Shown in pieces: positions 1-6,819 of a stretch of DNA of 22,274 bases. The translations under genes were made by a program, and so were the position numbers. Origin of the DNA: a bacterium (GTDB lineage Bacteria > Desulfobacterota > GWC2-55-46 > DRQE01). A model generated the notes under the pieces. It made no database searches and was not told the origin of the DNA. It worked only from the letters and a program-made list of their open reading frames with translations. Within the stretch, counting starts at the first letter, position 1. Each line of letters opens with the position of its first letter. Location: positions 1 through 22,274 of the forward strand of contig JALUQR010000174.1 in the NCBI GenBank assembly GCA_027017505.1, written 5' to 3'.

Positions 1-10
1 ATTACACACC

Positions 11-487
11 ATGCTCGGCTTTTCAGGCAAAGAGGTGCTTCAGATGGCAGTAAGAATAGAGGAAAACGGCCAGCGGTTCTACAGAGACGCACTCAGGCAC
101 ACAGGGGACAAAAAACTGCAGGATACCCTTAACTATCTTATACAGGAAGAGGAGAAACACAAAAGATACTTTCGCAGTCTTCTCAATAGACTTCCCCAGG
201 AGGAAAACCCCTTTGACCCGTACATGGAGGAGGCCCTGCTATATCTCAGGGCAATGGCAGATGCCCATGTGTTTACCACAGAGCTTGAGGGCAGAGAACT
301 TGCCAGCACTGTAAAGGACGAAGAGGATATACTCAACTTCGCCATAGCCATGGAGAAGGATTCTCTGCTCTTCTACTACGAGCTTGCAAGGGGTATAAAC
401 GAAAGGGACAGAACCATAGTGGAGAAGGTCATAGAGGAGGAAAAATCACACCTTAAGAGACTGCTTGACCTTAAAAAGGAGCTTTAG
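11..487 (+). CDS. Rubrerythrin-like ferritin-fold protein
   Basis: A 158-residue protein with the four-helix ferritin-like pattern of the rubrerythrin superfamily. The iron-ligand pattern is visible: E17/E18 followed by FY at 23-24, then E47-x-x-H50, then E115 followed by FYY at 121-123, then E144-x-x-H147. This spacing fits a di-iron carboxylate site of the kind used in peroxide reduction or iron handling. There is no C-terminal rubredoxin Cys4 domain, so it is an erythrin-type protein that would need an external electron donor. The ATG at 11 places the first ligand helix at the usual distance from the N-terminus, but the frame is open to the window edge, so a longer start cannot be excluded. 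The next gene follows after 9 bp and is probably co-transcribed. The exact substrate is not evident. Confidence 0.85.
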   Translation: MLGFSGKEVLQMAVRIEENGQRFYRDALRHTGDKKLQDTLNYLIQEEEKHKRYFRSLLNRLPQEENPFDPYMEEALLYLRAMADAHVFTTELEGRELASTVKDEEDILNFAIAMEKDSLLFYYELARGINERDRTIVEKVIEEEKSHLKRLLDLKKEL

Positions 488-496
488 TCTGACAGA

Positions 497-1783
497 ATGA
501 GTGATGTGATAAAGAAAGCACGCTCTCTTCTCACGCCTGCCCTGGTGTTTCACACAGATATAGTTGCAGAGAGGGCAGAGGGTATATATGTGTACGATAC
601 CGATGGCAGAAGATACATGGACTTTTCCTCAGGGCTTGCGGTTCTCAACACAGGCCACTGTCATCCCTCCATAGTGAAGGCCATAGGCGAGCAGGCACAG
701 AGGTTCATACACTCGGGCTGTATATTCTACTATCCAGCAATTGTTGAGCTTGCAGAAAAACTAAGAGAGATAACCCCCCGCACCATAGAGATGTTCTTCT
801 TTTCAAACAGCGGTGCAGAGGCTGTTGAGGGTGCCATAAAGCTTGCCCGCTATGCCACCCACAGGCAGGGCATAATAGCCTTTGGCGGGGGCTTCCATGG
901 AAGAACCCTTGGTGCGGTAAGCCTTACCACCTCTTCTGCCCGTTACAGGAGAAACTATCATCCCCTGGTTCCATCGGTATTCCATGTGCCCTATCCCTAC
1001 TGCTATCGGTGTCCCATGGGAAGAAAAAGTGGAGACTGCTCGATGGAGTGTCTGGGCTATCTTGAGTGGCTCTTCACACACATAATAACACCCGAAGAGG
1101 TTGCCTGCGTTATAATAGAGCCAGTGCTCGGTGAGGGTGGCTATGTGGTGCCTCCAGGAGAGTACATGAGCAGACTGCGCGATATTACAGAAAAATACGA
1201 AATCCTCTTTATAGCGGACGAGGTGCAGACAGGCTTTGGCAGAACAGGTAGCTGGTTTGCCTGCCAGCACTTCGGCATAGAACCGGATATAATCGTTCTT
1301 GCAAAGGCAATCGCAGGGGGCCTGCCCTTAAGTGCCGTTGGCGGAAGAAAAGAGCTTATGGAACGCTGGAGGCCTGGCTCCCATGGTACAACCTTTGGTG
1401 GAAACCCTGTTTCTGCAAGAACCGCAATCGAGGTGATAAATATAATAGAAAGAGAGGGTCTGCTTGAAAATGTAAGAACAGTTGGAGAGTATGCCCTTGA
1501 AAGACTTAGAGAGCTTAAAAACAGATACCCCTGTATAGGCGATGTAAGGGGGCTTGGCTTCATGCTGGGTATAGAGTTTGTCAAACGAGATGGCTCGCCA
1601 GATGCACCGCTTCTTGAAAAGGTGATGACAGGCTGTATCGAAAGGGGCCTCATAATAGTGGAATGCGGGGTGTACAAGAACATAGCCCGTCTGATGCCCC
1701 CACTTTCCACCACACTCGATGAGATGCAACAGGCACTATCCATACTGGAAGACTCAATAAAGGTATCCCTGCAGGGAGGTTGA
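497..1783 (+). CDS. Class III PLP aminotransferase, GABA/ornithine aminotransferase-like
   Basis: A 428-residue fold-type I, class III aminotransferase. Visible family marks are the phosphate-binding SGAEA at 105-109, the GGFHGRT segment at 130-136, the DEVQTGFGRTG block with D241 facing the pyridine nitrogen, and the Schiff-base lysine K270 in LAKAIAGGLP. Length is normal. Members transfer the terminal amino group of 4-aminobutyrate, ornithine, N-acetylornithine or related diamines to 2-oxoglutarate. An insert at 169-185 carries four cysteines (C169, C172, C181, C185), a pattern I associate with a subgroup annotated as 4-aminobutyrate aminotransferases rather than with classical ArgD. The ATG at 497 lies 9 bp after the rubrerythrin-like gene; an AGGAG-like element sits inside the end of that gene. 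An acetylornithine or lysine role is possible, since arginine genes lie at the other end of the window. Confidence 0.85.
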   Translation: MSDVIKKARSLLTPALVFHTDIVAERAEGIYVYDTDGRRYMDFSSGLAVLNTGHCHPSIVKAIGEQAQRFIHSGCIFYYPAIVELAEKLREITPRTIEMFFFSNSGAEAVEGAIKLARYATHRQGIIAFGGGFHGRTLGAVSLTTSSARYRRNYHPLVPSVFHVPYPYCYRCPMGRKSGDCSMECLGYLEWLFTHIITPEEVACVIIEPVLGEGGYVVPPGEYMSRLRDITEKYEILFIADEVQTGFGRTGSWFACQHFGIEPDIIVLAKAIAGGLPLSAVGGRKELMERWRPGSHGTTFGGNPVSARTAIEVINIIEREGLLENVRTVGEYALERLRELKNRYPCIGDVRGLGFMLGIEFVKRDGSPDAPLLEKVMTGCIERGLIIVECGVYKNIARLMPPLSTTLDEMQQALSILEDSIKVSLQGG

Positions 1784-1808
1784 TAGGCACATCCCTTTGC
1801 TTTATACT
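1780..1808 (+). promoter_or_regulatory. Predicted sigma-70 promoter for the lipoprotein gene
   Basis: TTGATA at 1780-1785 and TATACT at 1803-1808 are separated by exactly 17 bp and both are close to consensus. The -35 hexamer overlaps the stop codon of the aminotransferase gene. Transcription would start near 1814-1816, and the next gene's ATG is at 1817, so the transcript would have almost no leader. No Shine-Dalgarno sequence lies before that ATG, in agreement with leaderless translation. Confidence 0.6.
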
Positions 1809-1816
1809 TTTGTTCC

Positions 1817-2260
1817 ATGACACTCCTCAGACATACCCTCTATGTACTTCTTCTACTTCTTATAGCAGGCTGTAGCGAGGAGTTAAGAAAGGAGCCTGCT
1901 GTAAAGATGGCAGAGAGATTCTACTCTGCCATCGAAAGGGAGAACTACAGGGAAGTCCTCACACTCTTCAGCCCTGAATTCTTCAGTAACTTTTCAGAAA
2001 AGGAGTTCCTCAAAGAGCTTGAAAAGAAGAGACAACACTACGGCACACTCAGAAGATACCGCATAGTCACCTGGGAGGTGTGGAAGGAATCCAGGATGGG
2101 AAAAAGCGGGGTGTATTACAGACTGTGGTATCTTGTAACCTACTCCAGGACAACCCTTATGGAGCACTTCCTCATGTTCAGACCCATCACAACAAACAAA
2201 CTGCTCATCCACGAATACAGCTGGAGCACGGAACACCGCATAAAGAGGGGAAAAAGATAG
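1817..2260 (+). CDS. Small predicted lipoprotein, possibly NTF2-like
   Basis: A 147-residue protein with a short N-terminal hydrophobic segment (residues 3-17) ending in the lipobox L-I-A-G-C, so C19 should be lipidated by Lgt after signal peptidase II cleavage. After C19 comes a polar, helix-rich stretch (KMAERFYSAIERENY, then an FSPEFF motif near 52-57) followed by predicted beta strands. This arrangement resembles small NTF2-like or DUF4019-like lipoproteins, but I cannot assign a family firmly. No catalytic motif is seen. It has its own predicted promoter (1780-1808) overlapping the upstream stop codon and lacks a ribosome-binding site. It faces the - strand DUF302 gene tail to tail across 21 bp. 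Membrane side and partner are unknown. Confidence 0.7.
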   Translation: MTLLRHTLYVLLLLLIAGCSEELRKEPAVKMAERFYSAIERENYREVLTLFSPEFFSNFSEKEFLKELEKKRQHYGTLRRYRIVTWEVWKESRMGKSGVYYRLWYLVTYSRTTLMEHFLMFRPITTNKLLIHEYSWSTEHRIKRGKR

Positions 2261-2281
2261 CTTTTTCACCCTGCGGTGGAT

Positions 2282-2671
2282 TTAGATACTGTTAACAGCC
2301 CTTTCGAGTTTTTCCCTTATCTCCAGGGCGAGCTCTCTTAGCTGGGGGTTTTCCACCACATCCATTACACCCACAGGGTCCATGGCGGACACAGTGGCCG
2401 TGCCGTCCTCGTTCTCATAGACGAGCACATTGCACGGCATGAACACCCCTATCTCGGGCTCGATGGTGAGTGCCCTGTAGGCATAGGGTGGGTTGCAGGC
2501 ACCAAGGATTATGTATTTTCTGAAGTCCCTGTCAAGTTTCTTCTTAAGTGTTGCCTTTACATCTATCTCTGTGAGTATGCCGAAGCCCTCTTTTGAAAGG
2601 GCATCCCTTATTTTCTGTTCTGCATCCTCGTAGGAAAGGCTTACCTTTCTCTTTATGCTGAACTGTGCCAT
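2282..2671 (-). CDS. DUF302 domain protein
   Basis: A 129-residue cytosolic protein that matches the DUF302 family along its whole length. It has an N-terminal helix with a G-F-G-I-L-T-E-I-D strand (residues 29-37), the conserved ILGACNP loop with C59, the MPCNV segment with C80, and the final MDP element at 97-99. DUF302 proteins are small alpha/beta proteins of unsettled function, often found near sulfur, redox or envelope genes; C59 and C80 are the obvious candidates for redox or ligand-binding roles. It is the last gene of the rfaE1-rpoZ block, starting 3 bp after rpoZ with a GAGGAG ribosome-binding site. No signal peptide is seen. I cannot assign a reaction. Confidence 0.8.
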   Translation of the reverse strand: MAQFSIKRKVSLSYEDAEQKIRDALSKEGFGILTEIDVKATLKKKLDRDFRKYIILGACNPPYAYRALTIEPEIGVFMPCNVLVYENEDGTATVSAMDPVGVMDVVENPQLRELALEIREKLERAVNSI

Positions 2672-2674
2672 GGG

Positions 2675-2878
2675 TTACTCCTCTCTGTTCTCTTCGCTAT
2701 CTATTACCACCTTTCCCGCAGCTACCTCCCTGAGGGCGGTAACCACCTCTTTATTATCGCTGTCTACAAGCTTTCTTGCACCCTTTATGAGCTGTCTTGC
2801 CCTCTGGGATGCTATGTGTATGAGGGCGAATCTGCTCGGTATCTGCTGTAGACAGTCCTCCACAGTAATCCTTGCCAT
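2675..2878 (-). CDS. rpoZ: RNA polymerase omega subunit
   Basis: A 67-residue protein with the omega pattern: ARITVEDCL at the N-terminus, then a central RF-L-I-IAS-RARQLI-G helix (residues 16-33), then DNKEVVTALREVAAGKV (41-57). Omega binds the beta-prime subunit and helps RNA polymerase assembly. In some bacteria it also forms part of a ppGpp-binding site. It directly follows gmk, a very common pairing, with 3 bp between the genes. A full AGGAGGTG ribosome-binding site lies 6 nt before the ATG (2885-2892), so initiation should be strong and independent of leader effects. Length is on the short side of normal. Confidence 0.95.
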   Translation of the reverse strand: MARITVEDCLQQIPSRFALIHIASQRARQLIKGARKLVDSDNKEVVTALREVAAGKVVIDSEENREE

Positions 2879-2881
2879 CTT

Positions 2882-3490
2882 TTACACCTCCTGAAGGTTG
2901 AATATCTTCTTTACCCTTTCTGCGAGTATATCCTTTTTTATCCTCTCCGCTATTATAACTGATTTGAGTTTTTCGAAGGCAGACTCCATATTGTCGTTTA
3001 TTATAACATAGTCGTAGTGGTCTATCTTCTTTATCTCCTCTATGGCTGTTGCCACCCTTTTTTCAAGCTCCTCGGGTGGAATGTCTCCCCTTTTTTTGAG
3101 TCTCTCCCTGCACACCTCTATGGATGGTGGCAGTACGAATATAAAGACCGCTTCTTTTATCCTCTTTGCAATCTTTTCTGCTCCCTGCACATCTATATCG
3201 AGGAGCACATCCACACCACCTGAGAGAAGCTCTCTTAAGTCTTTCTCCCTTGTGCCGTACTTTCTGCCGTGTACCGTGGCGTACTCCACAAACTCATCCC
3301 TGGCTATCATTTCATCGAATGTGGCCTCATCCACGAATATGTAGTCCACGCCGTTTTTTTCTCCTCGTCGTGGCGGGCGTGTGGTATAGGATATAGAAAA
3401 CCTCAAATCAGGGAAAAAGTCAATAGCCTTTCTTGTAAGTGTGCTTTTGCCTGCCCCTGAAGGCCCTGACACTATAAAGAGCTTTCCCAT
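2882..3490 (-). CDS. gmk: Guanylate kinase
   Basis: A 202-residue guanylate kinase that phosphorylates GMP to GDP with ATP. The P-loop GPSGAGKST spans residues 9-17. The GMP-binding region S-x-T-T-R-P-P-R-x-G-E-x-x-G-x-D-Y is at 34-50, and the lid and C-terminal helices follow the family pattern. Length is typical of the bacterial enzyme. It sits between yicC (14 bp upstream) and rpoZ (3 bp downstream), the yicC-gmk-rpoZ order shared by many Gram-negative bacteria, which links purine nucleotide supply, RNA turnover and transcription. An AGGAGG element lies about 10 nt before the ATG and supports this start. Confidence 0.96.
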   Translation of the reverse strand: MGKLFIVSGPSGAGKSTLTRKAIDFFPDLRFSISYTTRPPRRGEKNGVDYIFVDEATFDEMIARDEFVEYATVHGRKYGTREKDLRELLSGGVDVLLDIDVQGAEKIAKRIKEAVFIFVLPPSIEVCRERLKKRGDIPPEELEKRVATAIEEIKKIDHYDYVIINDNMESAFEKLKSVIIAERIKKDILAERVKKIFNLQEV

Positions 3491-3504
3491 CCCCTGGGTG
3501 CCTC

Positions 3505-4371
3505 CTATTCGATGTTCTGTGTCTGTTCCCTTATCCTCTCAAGCTCACCCTTTATGTCCACCGTTTTCTGGATTATCTCCACATCCTGTGATTTTGATGC
3601 TATGGTGTTGGCCTCTCTGAGAAGTTCCTGGCAGAGAAAGTCAAGCTTTCTGCCCACGGGCCCATCTGCCTCAAGGCAATCGTGCATCTGCTGTATGTGG
3701 CTTTTGAGCCTGGTTATCTCCTCATCTATGTTTATCCTTTCAGAGTAGATGGCAACCTCCATCGCTATGCGTGATTCATCCACCTTCTCTGAAATGAGTT
3801 TTTTTATCTCCTCCCTTATCCTCTCTCTATAGTGTGCCACGCTTCTGGGTGCAAGCTCCTCTATGGAGCGGACAAGCCCCTCTATGGCTGAAAGCCCCTC
3901 TTTTATACTCGTTTTGAGGAATTCTCCCTCCCTCTGTCTCATCTCCTCTATGCGGTCCAGTGCCTGAGACAGTGCGCCCTCCACTGCGTTCCAGTCCCTT
4001 TCCACATCCACATCCTCTTTCTGTGAGAATATCTCCCTTATTCTGAACAGAACCTCCACCGTGGCATCACCCTTTACACCGAGCTTATCCTTTAGCTCTC
4101 TTGCACACTCAAGATACCTTCTTGCCACATCCAGGTTCACCCCAACCGCCTCTGCCTCTGCGGATGTGGAGTTTATGTACACAGAGAAGGAGCCCCTCCG
4201 GAAGCGCCTCTTTATGGTCTCCCTTATACGCATCTCAAGTGGCAGGAAGCGGTCTGGCATGCGGATGTTTATATCCATATACCTGTGGTTCAGCGAGCGT
4301 ACATCCACCGTATAGGTTGTGCCATCTGCAGAGCTGAACTCGCCCCTTCCATAGCCTGTCATGCTATTCAT
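3505..4371 (-). CDS. yicC: YicC-family endoribonuclease
   Basis: A 288-residue protein, almost the same length as E. coli YicC. The N-terminal signature MNSMTGYGRGEF, the RSLNHRYMDI strand (residues 26-35) and the C-terminal FLCQELLREANTIASKSQD block with the closing VDIKGELERIREQTQNIE are all family hallmarks (YicC-like N-domain followed by DUF1732). YicC proteins are now regarded as endoribonucleases acting on small RNAs and mRNA in the cytosol. A 4-bp ATGA overlap with the upstream DUF4416 gene points to translational coupling, and gmk follows after 14 bp. No residue looks abnormal. The specific RNA targets here are unknown. Confidence 0.92.
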   Translation of the reverse strand: MNSMTGYGRGEFSSADGTTYTVDVRSLNHRYMDINIRMPDRFLPLEMRIRETIKRRFRRGSFSVYINSTSAEAEAVGVNLDVARRYLECARELKDKLGVKGDATVEVLFRIREIFSQKEDVDVERDWNAVEGALSQALDRIEEMRQREGEFLKTSIKEGLSAIEGLVRSIEELAPRSVAHYRERIREEIKKLISEKVDESRIAMEVAIYSERINIDEEITRLKSHIQQMHDCLEADGPVGRKLDFLCQELLREANTIASKSQDVEIIQKTVDIKGELERIREQTQNIE

Positions 4372-4910
4372 CCTCTGCCACCCCTTCCTATCTGTGTTGC
4401 GTAACGCCTTCTTATCTCACCGAACAGCCCGCGCAGGGAGGTATCCCTGTAGTCAGGGTATGTCCAGTCAAAAGCTGTGTATTCCCTGTTGCGGGCACTG
4501 TATCTCAGTGTGACCTCTGCGTAGACCCCGTCTTTAAGGTATATCCTGTGGGAGTAGTTCTTGCACGAGGCGAGAACCACCTTATCGAGGGCAAGGTAAC
4601 CAGGGTCTATGTTTATACGCCTTCTGCCATCGGCAGAGAGGAACTCATCCTCAAGAGAATTGGTGAGAAGCTTTATATCGGGAAGCTCATCTGGCATTAT
4701 CAGCTCCTGGTAGGATACTATACGCCTTACAAGCCCTCCTCCCATTTCCTTCTCGTAGTAATCTGTGTGATCGAACGGAAGAAGGGGGCTCAGGTAGTCC
4801 ACCTTACCGAACCTCTGGGCAAGCCTTTCCATGGCCTTCTCTATGAGCTCGGGCCTGCCGGAGAGTATACTTGTAAATAGCTTTACCCTTTCTGCCTGTC
4901 TCGGGCGCAT
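4368..4910 (-). CDS. DUF4416 family protein
   Basis: A 180-residue protein that I recognise as DUF4416. Conserved blocks are VKLFTSIL near residue 9, a RFGKVDYLSP segment at 33-42, F-x-x-T-x-YYEKEMG at 46-57, the IKLLTNSLE block near 79-87, NIDPGYLALDK near 99-109, and SHRIYLKDGVYAEVTL followed by the C-terminal WTYPDYRD. The repeated invariant aromatic and acidic residues suggest an enzyme or ligand-binding fold, but no reaction is known to me. It lies 4 bp after rfaE1 and overlaps yicC by 4 bp, so it is made together with a heptose kinase and an RNase. No signal peptide or membrane segment is visible, so it should be cytosolic. Confidence 0.85.
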   Translation of the reverse strand: MRPRQAERVKLFTSILSGRPELIEKAMERLAQRFGKVDYLSPLLPFDHTDYYEKEMGGGLVRRIVSYQELIMPDELPDIKLLTNSLEDEFLSADGRRRINIDPGYLALDKVVLASCKNYSHRIYLKDGVYAEVTLRYSARNREYTAFDWTYPDYRDTSLRGLFGEIRRRYATQIGRGGRG

Positions 4911-4914
4911 GGTT

Positions 4915-5907
4915 TTAAAGCCTTTCCTTTATGACCTCGAGGAGTTCTTCAGGGTGGACAACCGCTGTTCCCACCTTTCCAACCACTATGCCTGCTGCCA
5001 TATTGGCAAGCACCGCAGCCTCCCTGTAGTCTGCACCTGCAGAGAGCGAAAGTGCCATAACCCCTGCAACCGTATCTCCCGCACCACTCACATCGTACAC
5101 CTCTCTTGCAACCGTTGGTATGTGGGTGTCCCTGCCCTTCTCAAAAAGGCTCATCCCACGCTCGCCTCGTGTTATGAGCACAGCCCTGCAGGAAAGTCTC
5201 TCAAGAAGGGTTCTTCCAGCCCTTTGCAGGCTGTCCTCATCGCTTATCTCTATGCCACTTGCTCTGCTTGCCTCAAGGCTGTTCGGTGTTACAAGCTCCA
5301 CACCGTGATAGTAGTGGAAGTGCTCAACCTTGGGGTCCACAACAACTGTCTTGTGCATGGCAGATGCAAGACCCTTGAGCCCCTCCATGAGCTCCTCTGT
5401 TACAAGCCCCTTTGAATAGTCCGAAACAACAACCACATCAACCTTCTTAAGCGTCCTCTCTATGTAGTCAAGTATACGGGCTGTGGTTTTGGTGGATACG
5501 GGGCTTCTCTTCTCTCTGTCGAACCTTACCACCTGCTGGCTGTGTGCTATTATGCGGGTCTTTATGGTGGTGGGTCTGCGCGAGTCAATCACTATTCCGC
5601 CAAGCTCCACACCCCTTTCCCTGAGCATCTTAAGGAGCATTGTGCCATCCCTGTCCCTTCCAACGATACCTGTAAGATAGCATCTTCCACCGAGGCTCAC
5701 TATGTTGTTTACCACATTGGCACTTCCACCAAGGAGCACCGTCTCTTCTGTAACCTCCACAACGGGCACAGGGGCCTCGGGGGAGATGCGCTCCACCCTG
5801 CCCCATATGAAGTGGTCCATTATTATGTCTCCCACCACAAGCACAGACGCCTTTCTGAAAGAGTCCACAAAACCCAGTGCCCTTTTTCTGCCAAGTATCT
5901 TTCGCAT
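4915..5907 (-). CDS. rfaE1: D-glycero-beta-D-manno-heptose-7-phosphate kinase (RfaE domain I, stand-alone)
   Basis: A 330-residue PfkB/ribokinase-fold sugar kinase. Visible marks are the GDIIMDHFIWG opening (26-36), the RISPEAPVPVVEV segment (40-52), GGSANV (60-65), VDPK near 190-193, and the nucleotide motif DVSGAGDT with catalytic base D278. It phosphorylates D-glycero-D-manno-heptose 7-phosphate at C1 for ADP-heptose synthesis. In enterobacteria this is the first half of the bifunctional HldE. Here the adenylyltransferase half is absent and the protein ends at normal single-domain length, so a separate RfaE2 should exist elsewhere. It heads its own block behind a promoter at 5945-5973, with about 31 nt of leader, and DUF4416 follows after 4 bp. 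Confidence 0.93.
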   Translation of the reverse strand: MRKILGRKRALGFVDSFRKASVLVVGDIIMDHFIWGRVERISPEAPVPVVEVTEETVLLGGSANVVNNIVSLGGRCYLTGIVGRDRDGTMLLKMLRERGVELGGIVIDSRRPTTIKTRIIAHSQQVVRFDREKRSPVSTKTTARILDYIERTLKKVDVVVVSDYSKGLVTEELMEGLKGLASAMHKTVVVDPKVEHFHYYHGVELVTPNSLEASRASGIEISDEDSLQRAGRTLLERLSCRAVLITRGERGMSLFEKGRDTHIPTVAREVYDVSGAGDTVAGVMALSLSAGADYREAAVLANMAAGIVVGKVGTAVVHPEELLEVIKERL

Positions 5908-5944
5908 GGGTCAGACCCCGTTAAAGCCTGTTTTTAAAGTAAAG

Positions 5945-5973
5945 TTTATACCACATATCGTTTCTGCAGGCAA
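5945..5973 (-). promoter_or_regulatory. Predicted sigma-70 promoter for the rfaE1-rpoZ block
   Basis: On the - strand, TTGCCT (5973-5968) and TATAAA (5950-5945) are separated by 17 bp. It lies in the 75-bp gap between the WaaP-like kinase gene and rfaE1. Transcription would begin near 5938, giving a leader of about 31 nt before the rfaE1 ATG. No intrinsic terminator with a T-run precedes it, so read-through from the LPS cluster is also likely. Confidence 0.55.
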
Positions 5974-5982
5974 ATGGCAGGG

Positions 5983-6819
5983 CTATCCCCTGGTCTGGTT
6001 TTTTCTCTTCAGCATCTTCTCTGTGTGTTCTGCTATCCAGCATGCCTTCCTTAGAATCTGCCTTATAAGGCGACGGTCTTCAGGGCTGAACCTCTTCCTT
6101 CCAAGATATGTGTGGCCAAACCTTACAAGGTCTGTTCCGTGGAATCCCTCGGTGTTTATTGCAGAGAAGACAAGCTGGGCAAGGTCCTTCATAACCCATC
6201 TTCTGACAGGTCTGTTTCTTTTCTGCACCCTCTGCAGATCTATGATGAATATCTCCTCTGTGGAGGGGTTTATAAGGAAGTGGCCGAGATAGAAGTCCTG
6301 ATGGTTGAATCCCTCCTGGTGAAACCTTCTTGCTATGAGGGCAAGTTTCTCTATGATTCTTCTCTTTCGTTTGAGGTCCTCAGGGGTGTTCTGTTTGAAA
6401 AGCCTTGGTATGTAGTCCTCAACCCTTATGGCACCGTAGAGTTCCTCTGTGAGCGTGAGTGCCCGTGTCTCGAACACCCCTTTTTTTTCTCCATAGGCAA
6501 CGGGCTCCATGGTCTTGTAGCCATGTTCTTTAAGCATCACCATCTTCTGCCACTCGTTTCTGGCAGACCCGATACCACCAGGGTTCAGAATACTCTTAAG
6601 CCTTCCCTTAAGAGGTATGTAGTGGCGTTTGAGATAAAACCGCCTTTTTACATCCCCATCCTCAAGCTCAAGCCTTACAACCGTTCTCACGGGTCTTTCA
6701 TCTATCAGCTCTCCACCTGTATAGCCCATCAGGGCATCGAAGCTGTCGAGCCCTGCCTGCCTGAGGATGTGGAAAAACTCTCTATTTATTATAAGCCCTC
6801 TGTGTTTTACGAAATCCAC
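5983..6819 (-). CDS. WaaP/RfaP-like LPS core heptose kinase
   Basis: A protein-kinase-fold LPS core kinase of the RfaP/WaaP type. I start it at the GTG ending at 6819, giving 278 residues. An upstream ATG at 6999 would add 60 residues lying entirely inside the preceding kinase gene and without family character. From the GTG, visible motifs are the FYLKRH strand with ATP-binding K64, the NEW helix with E89, the TEEL hinge at 124-127, the catalytic loop FNHQDFYLGHFLI with D175, the metal-binding IIDLQR with D194, and RRW-x-x-KDLAQL downstream. Family members phosphorylate heptose I of the inner core, which stabilises the outer membrane. It overlaps the upstream kinase gene by 38 bp. The acceptor sugar is inferred, not shown. 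Confidence 0.85.
   Translation of the reverse strand: MDFVKHRGLIINREFFHILRQAGLDSFDALMGYTGGELIDERPVRTVVRLELEDGDVKRRFYLKRHYIPLKGRLKSILNPGGIGSARNEWQKMVMLKEHGYKTMEPVAYGEKKGVFETRALTLTEELYGAIRVEDYIPRLFKQNTPEDLKRKRRIIEKLALIARRFHQEGFNHQDFYLGHFLINPSTEEIFIIDLQRVQKRNRPVRRWVMKDLAQLVFSAINTEGFHGTDLVRFGHTYLGRKRFSPEDRRLIRQILRKACWIAEHTEKMLKRKNQTRG

Noticed and set aside
803..1818. Long - strand open frames opposite the class III aminotransferase
   Set aside because: They lie wholly or mostly antisense to a gene with clear catalytic motifs, and the translations show no family pattern or plausible ribosome-binding site.
2267..2278. CACC-CTGC-GGTG hairpin between the convergent lipoprotein and DUF302 genes
   Set aside because: The stem is only 4 bp. 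The T-run lies 5' of it on the + strand, and on the - strand it is followed by A residues, so it does not fit an intrinsic terminator on either strand.
5978..5992. CAGGG-CTATC-CCCTG hairpin at the end of the WaaP-like gene
   Set aside because: It encloses the stop codon and has no following T-run on the - strand, so I do not call it a terminator.
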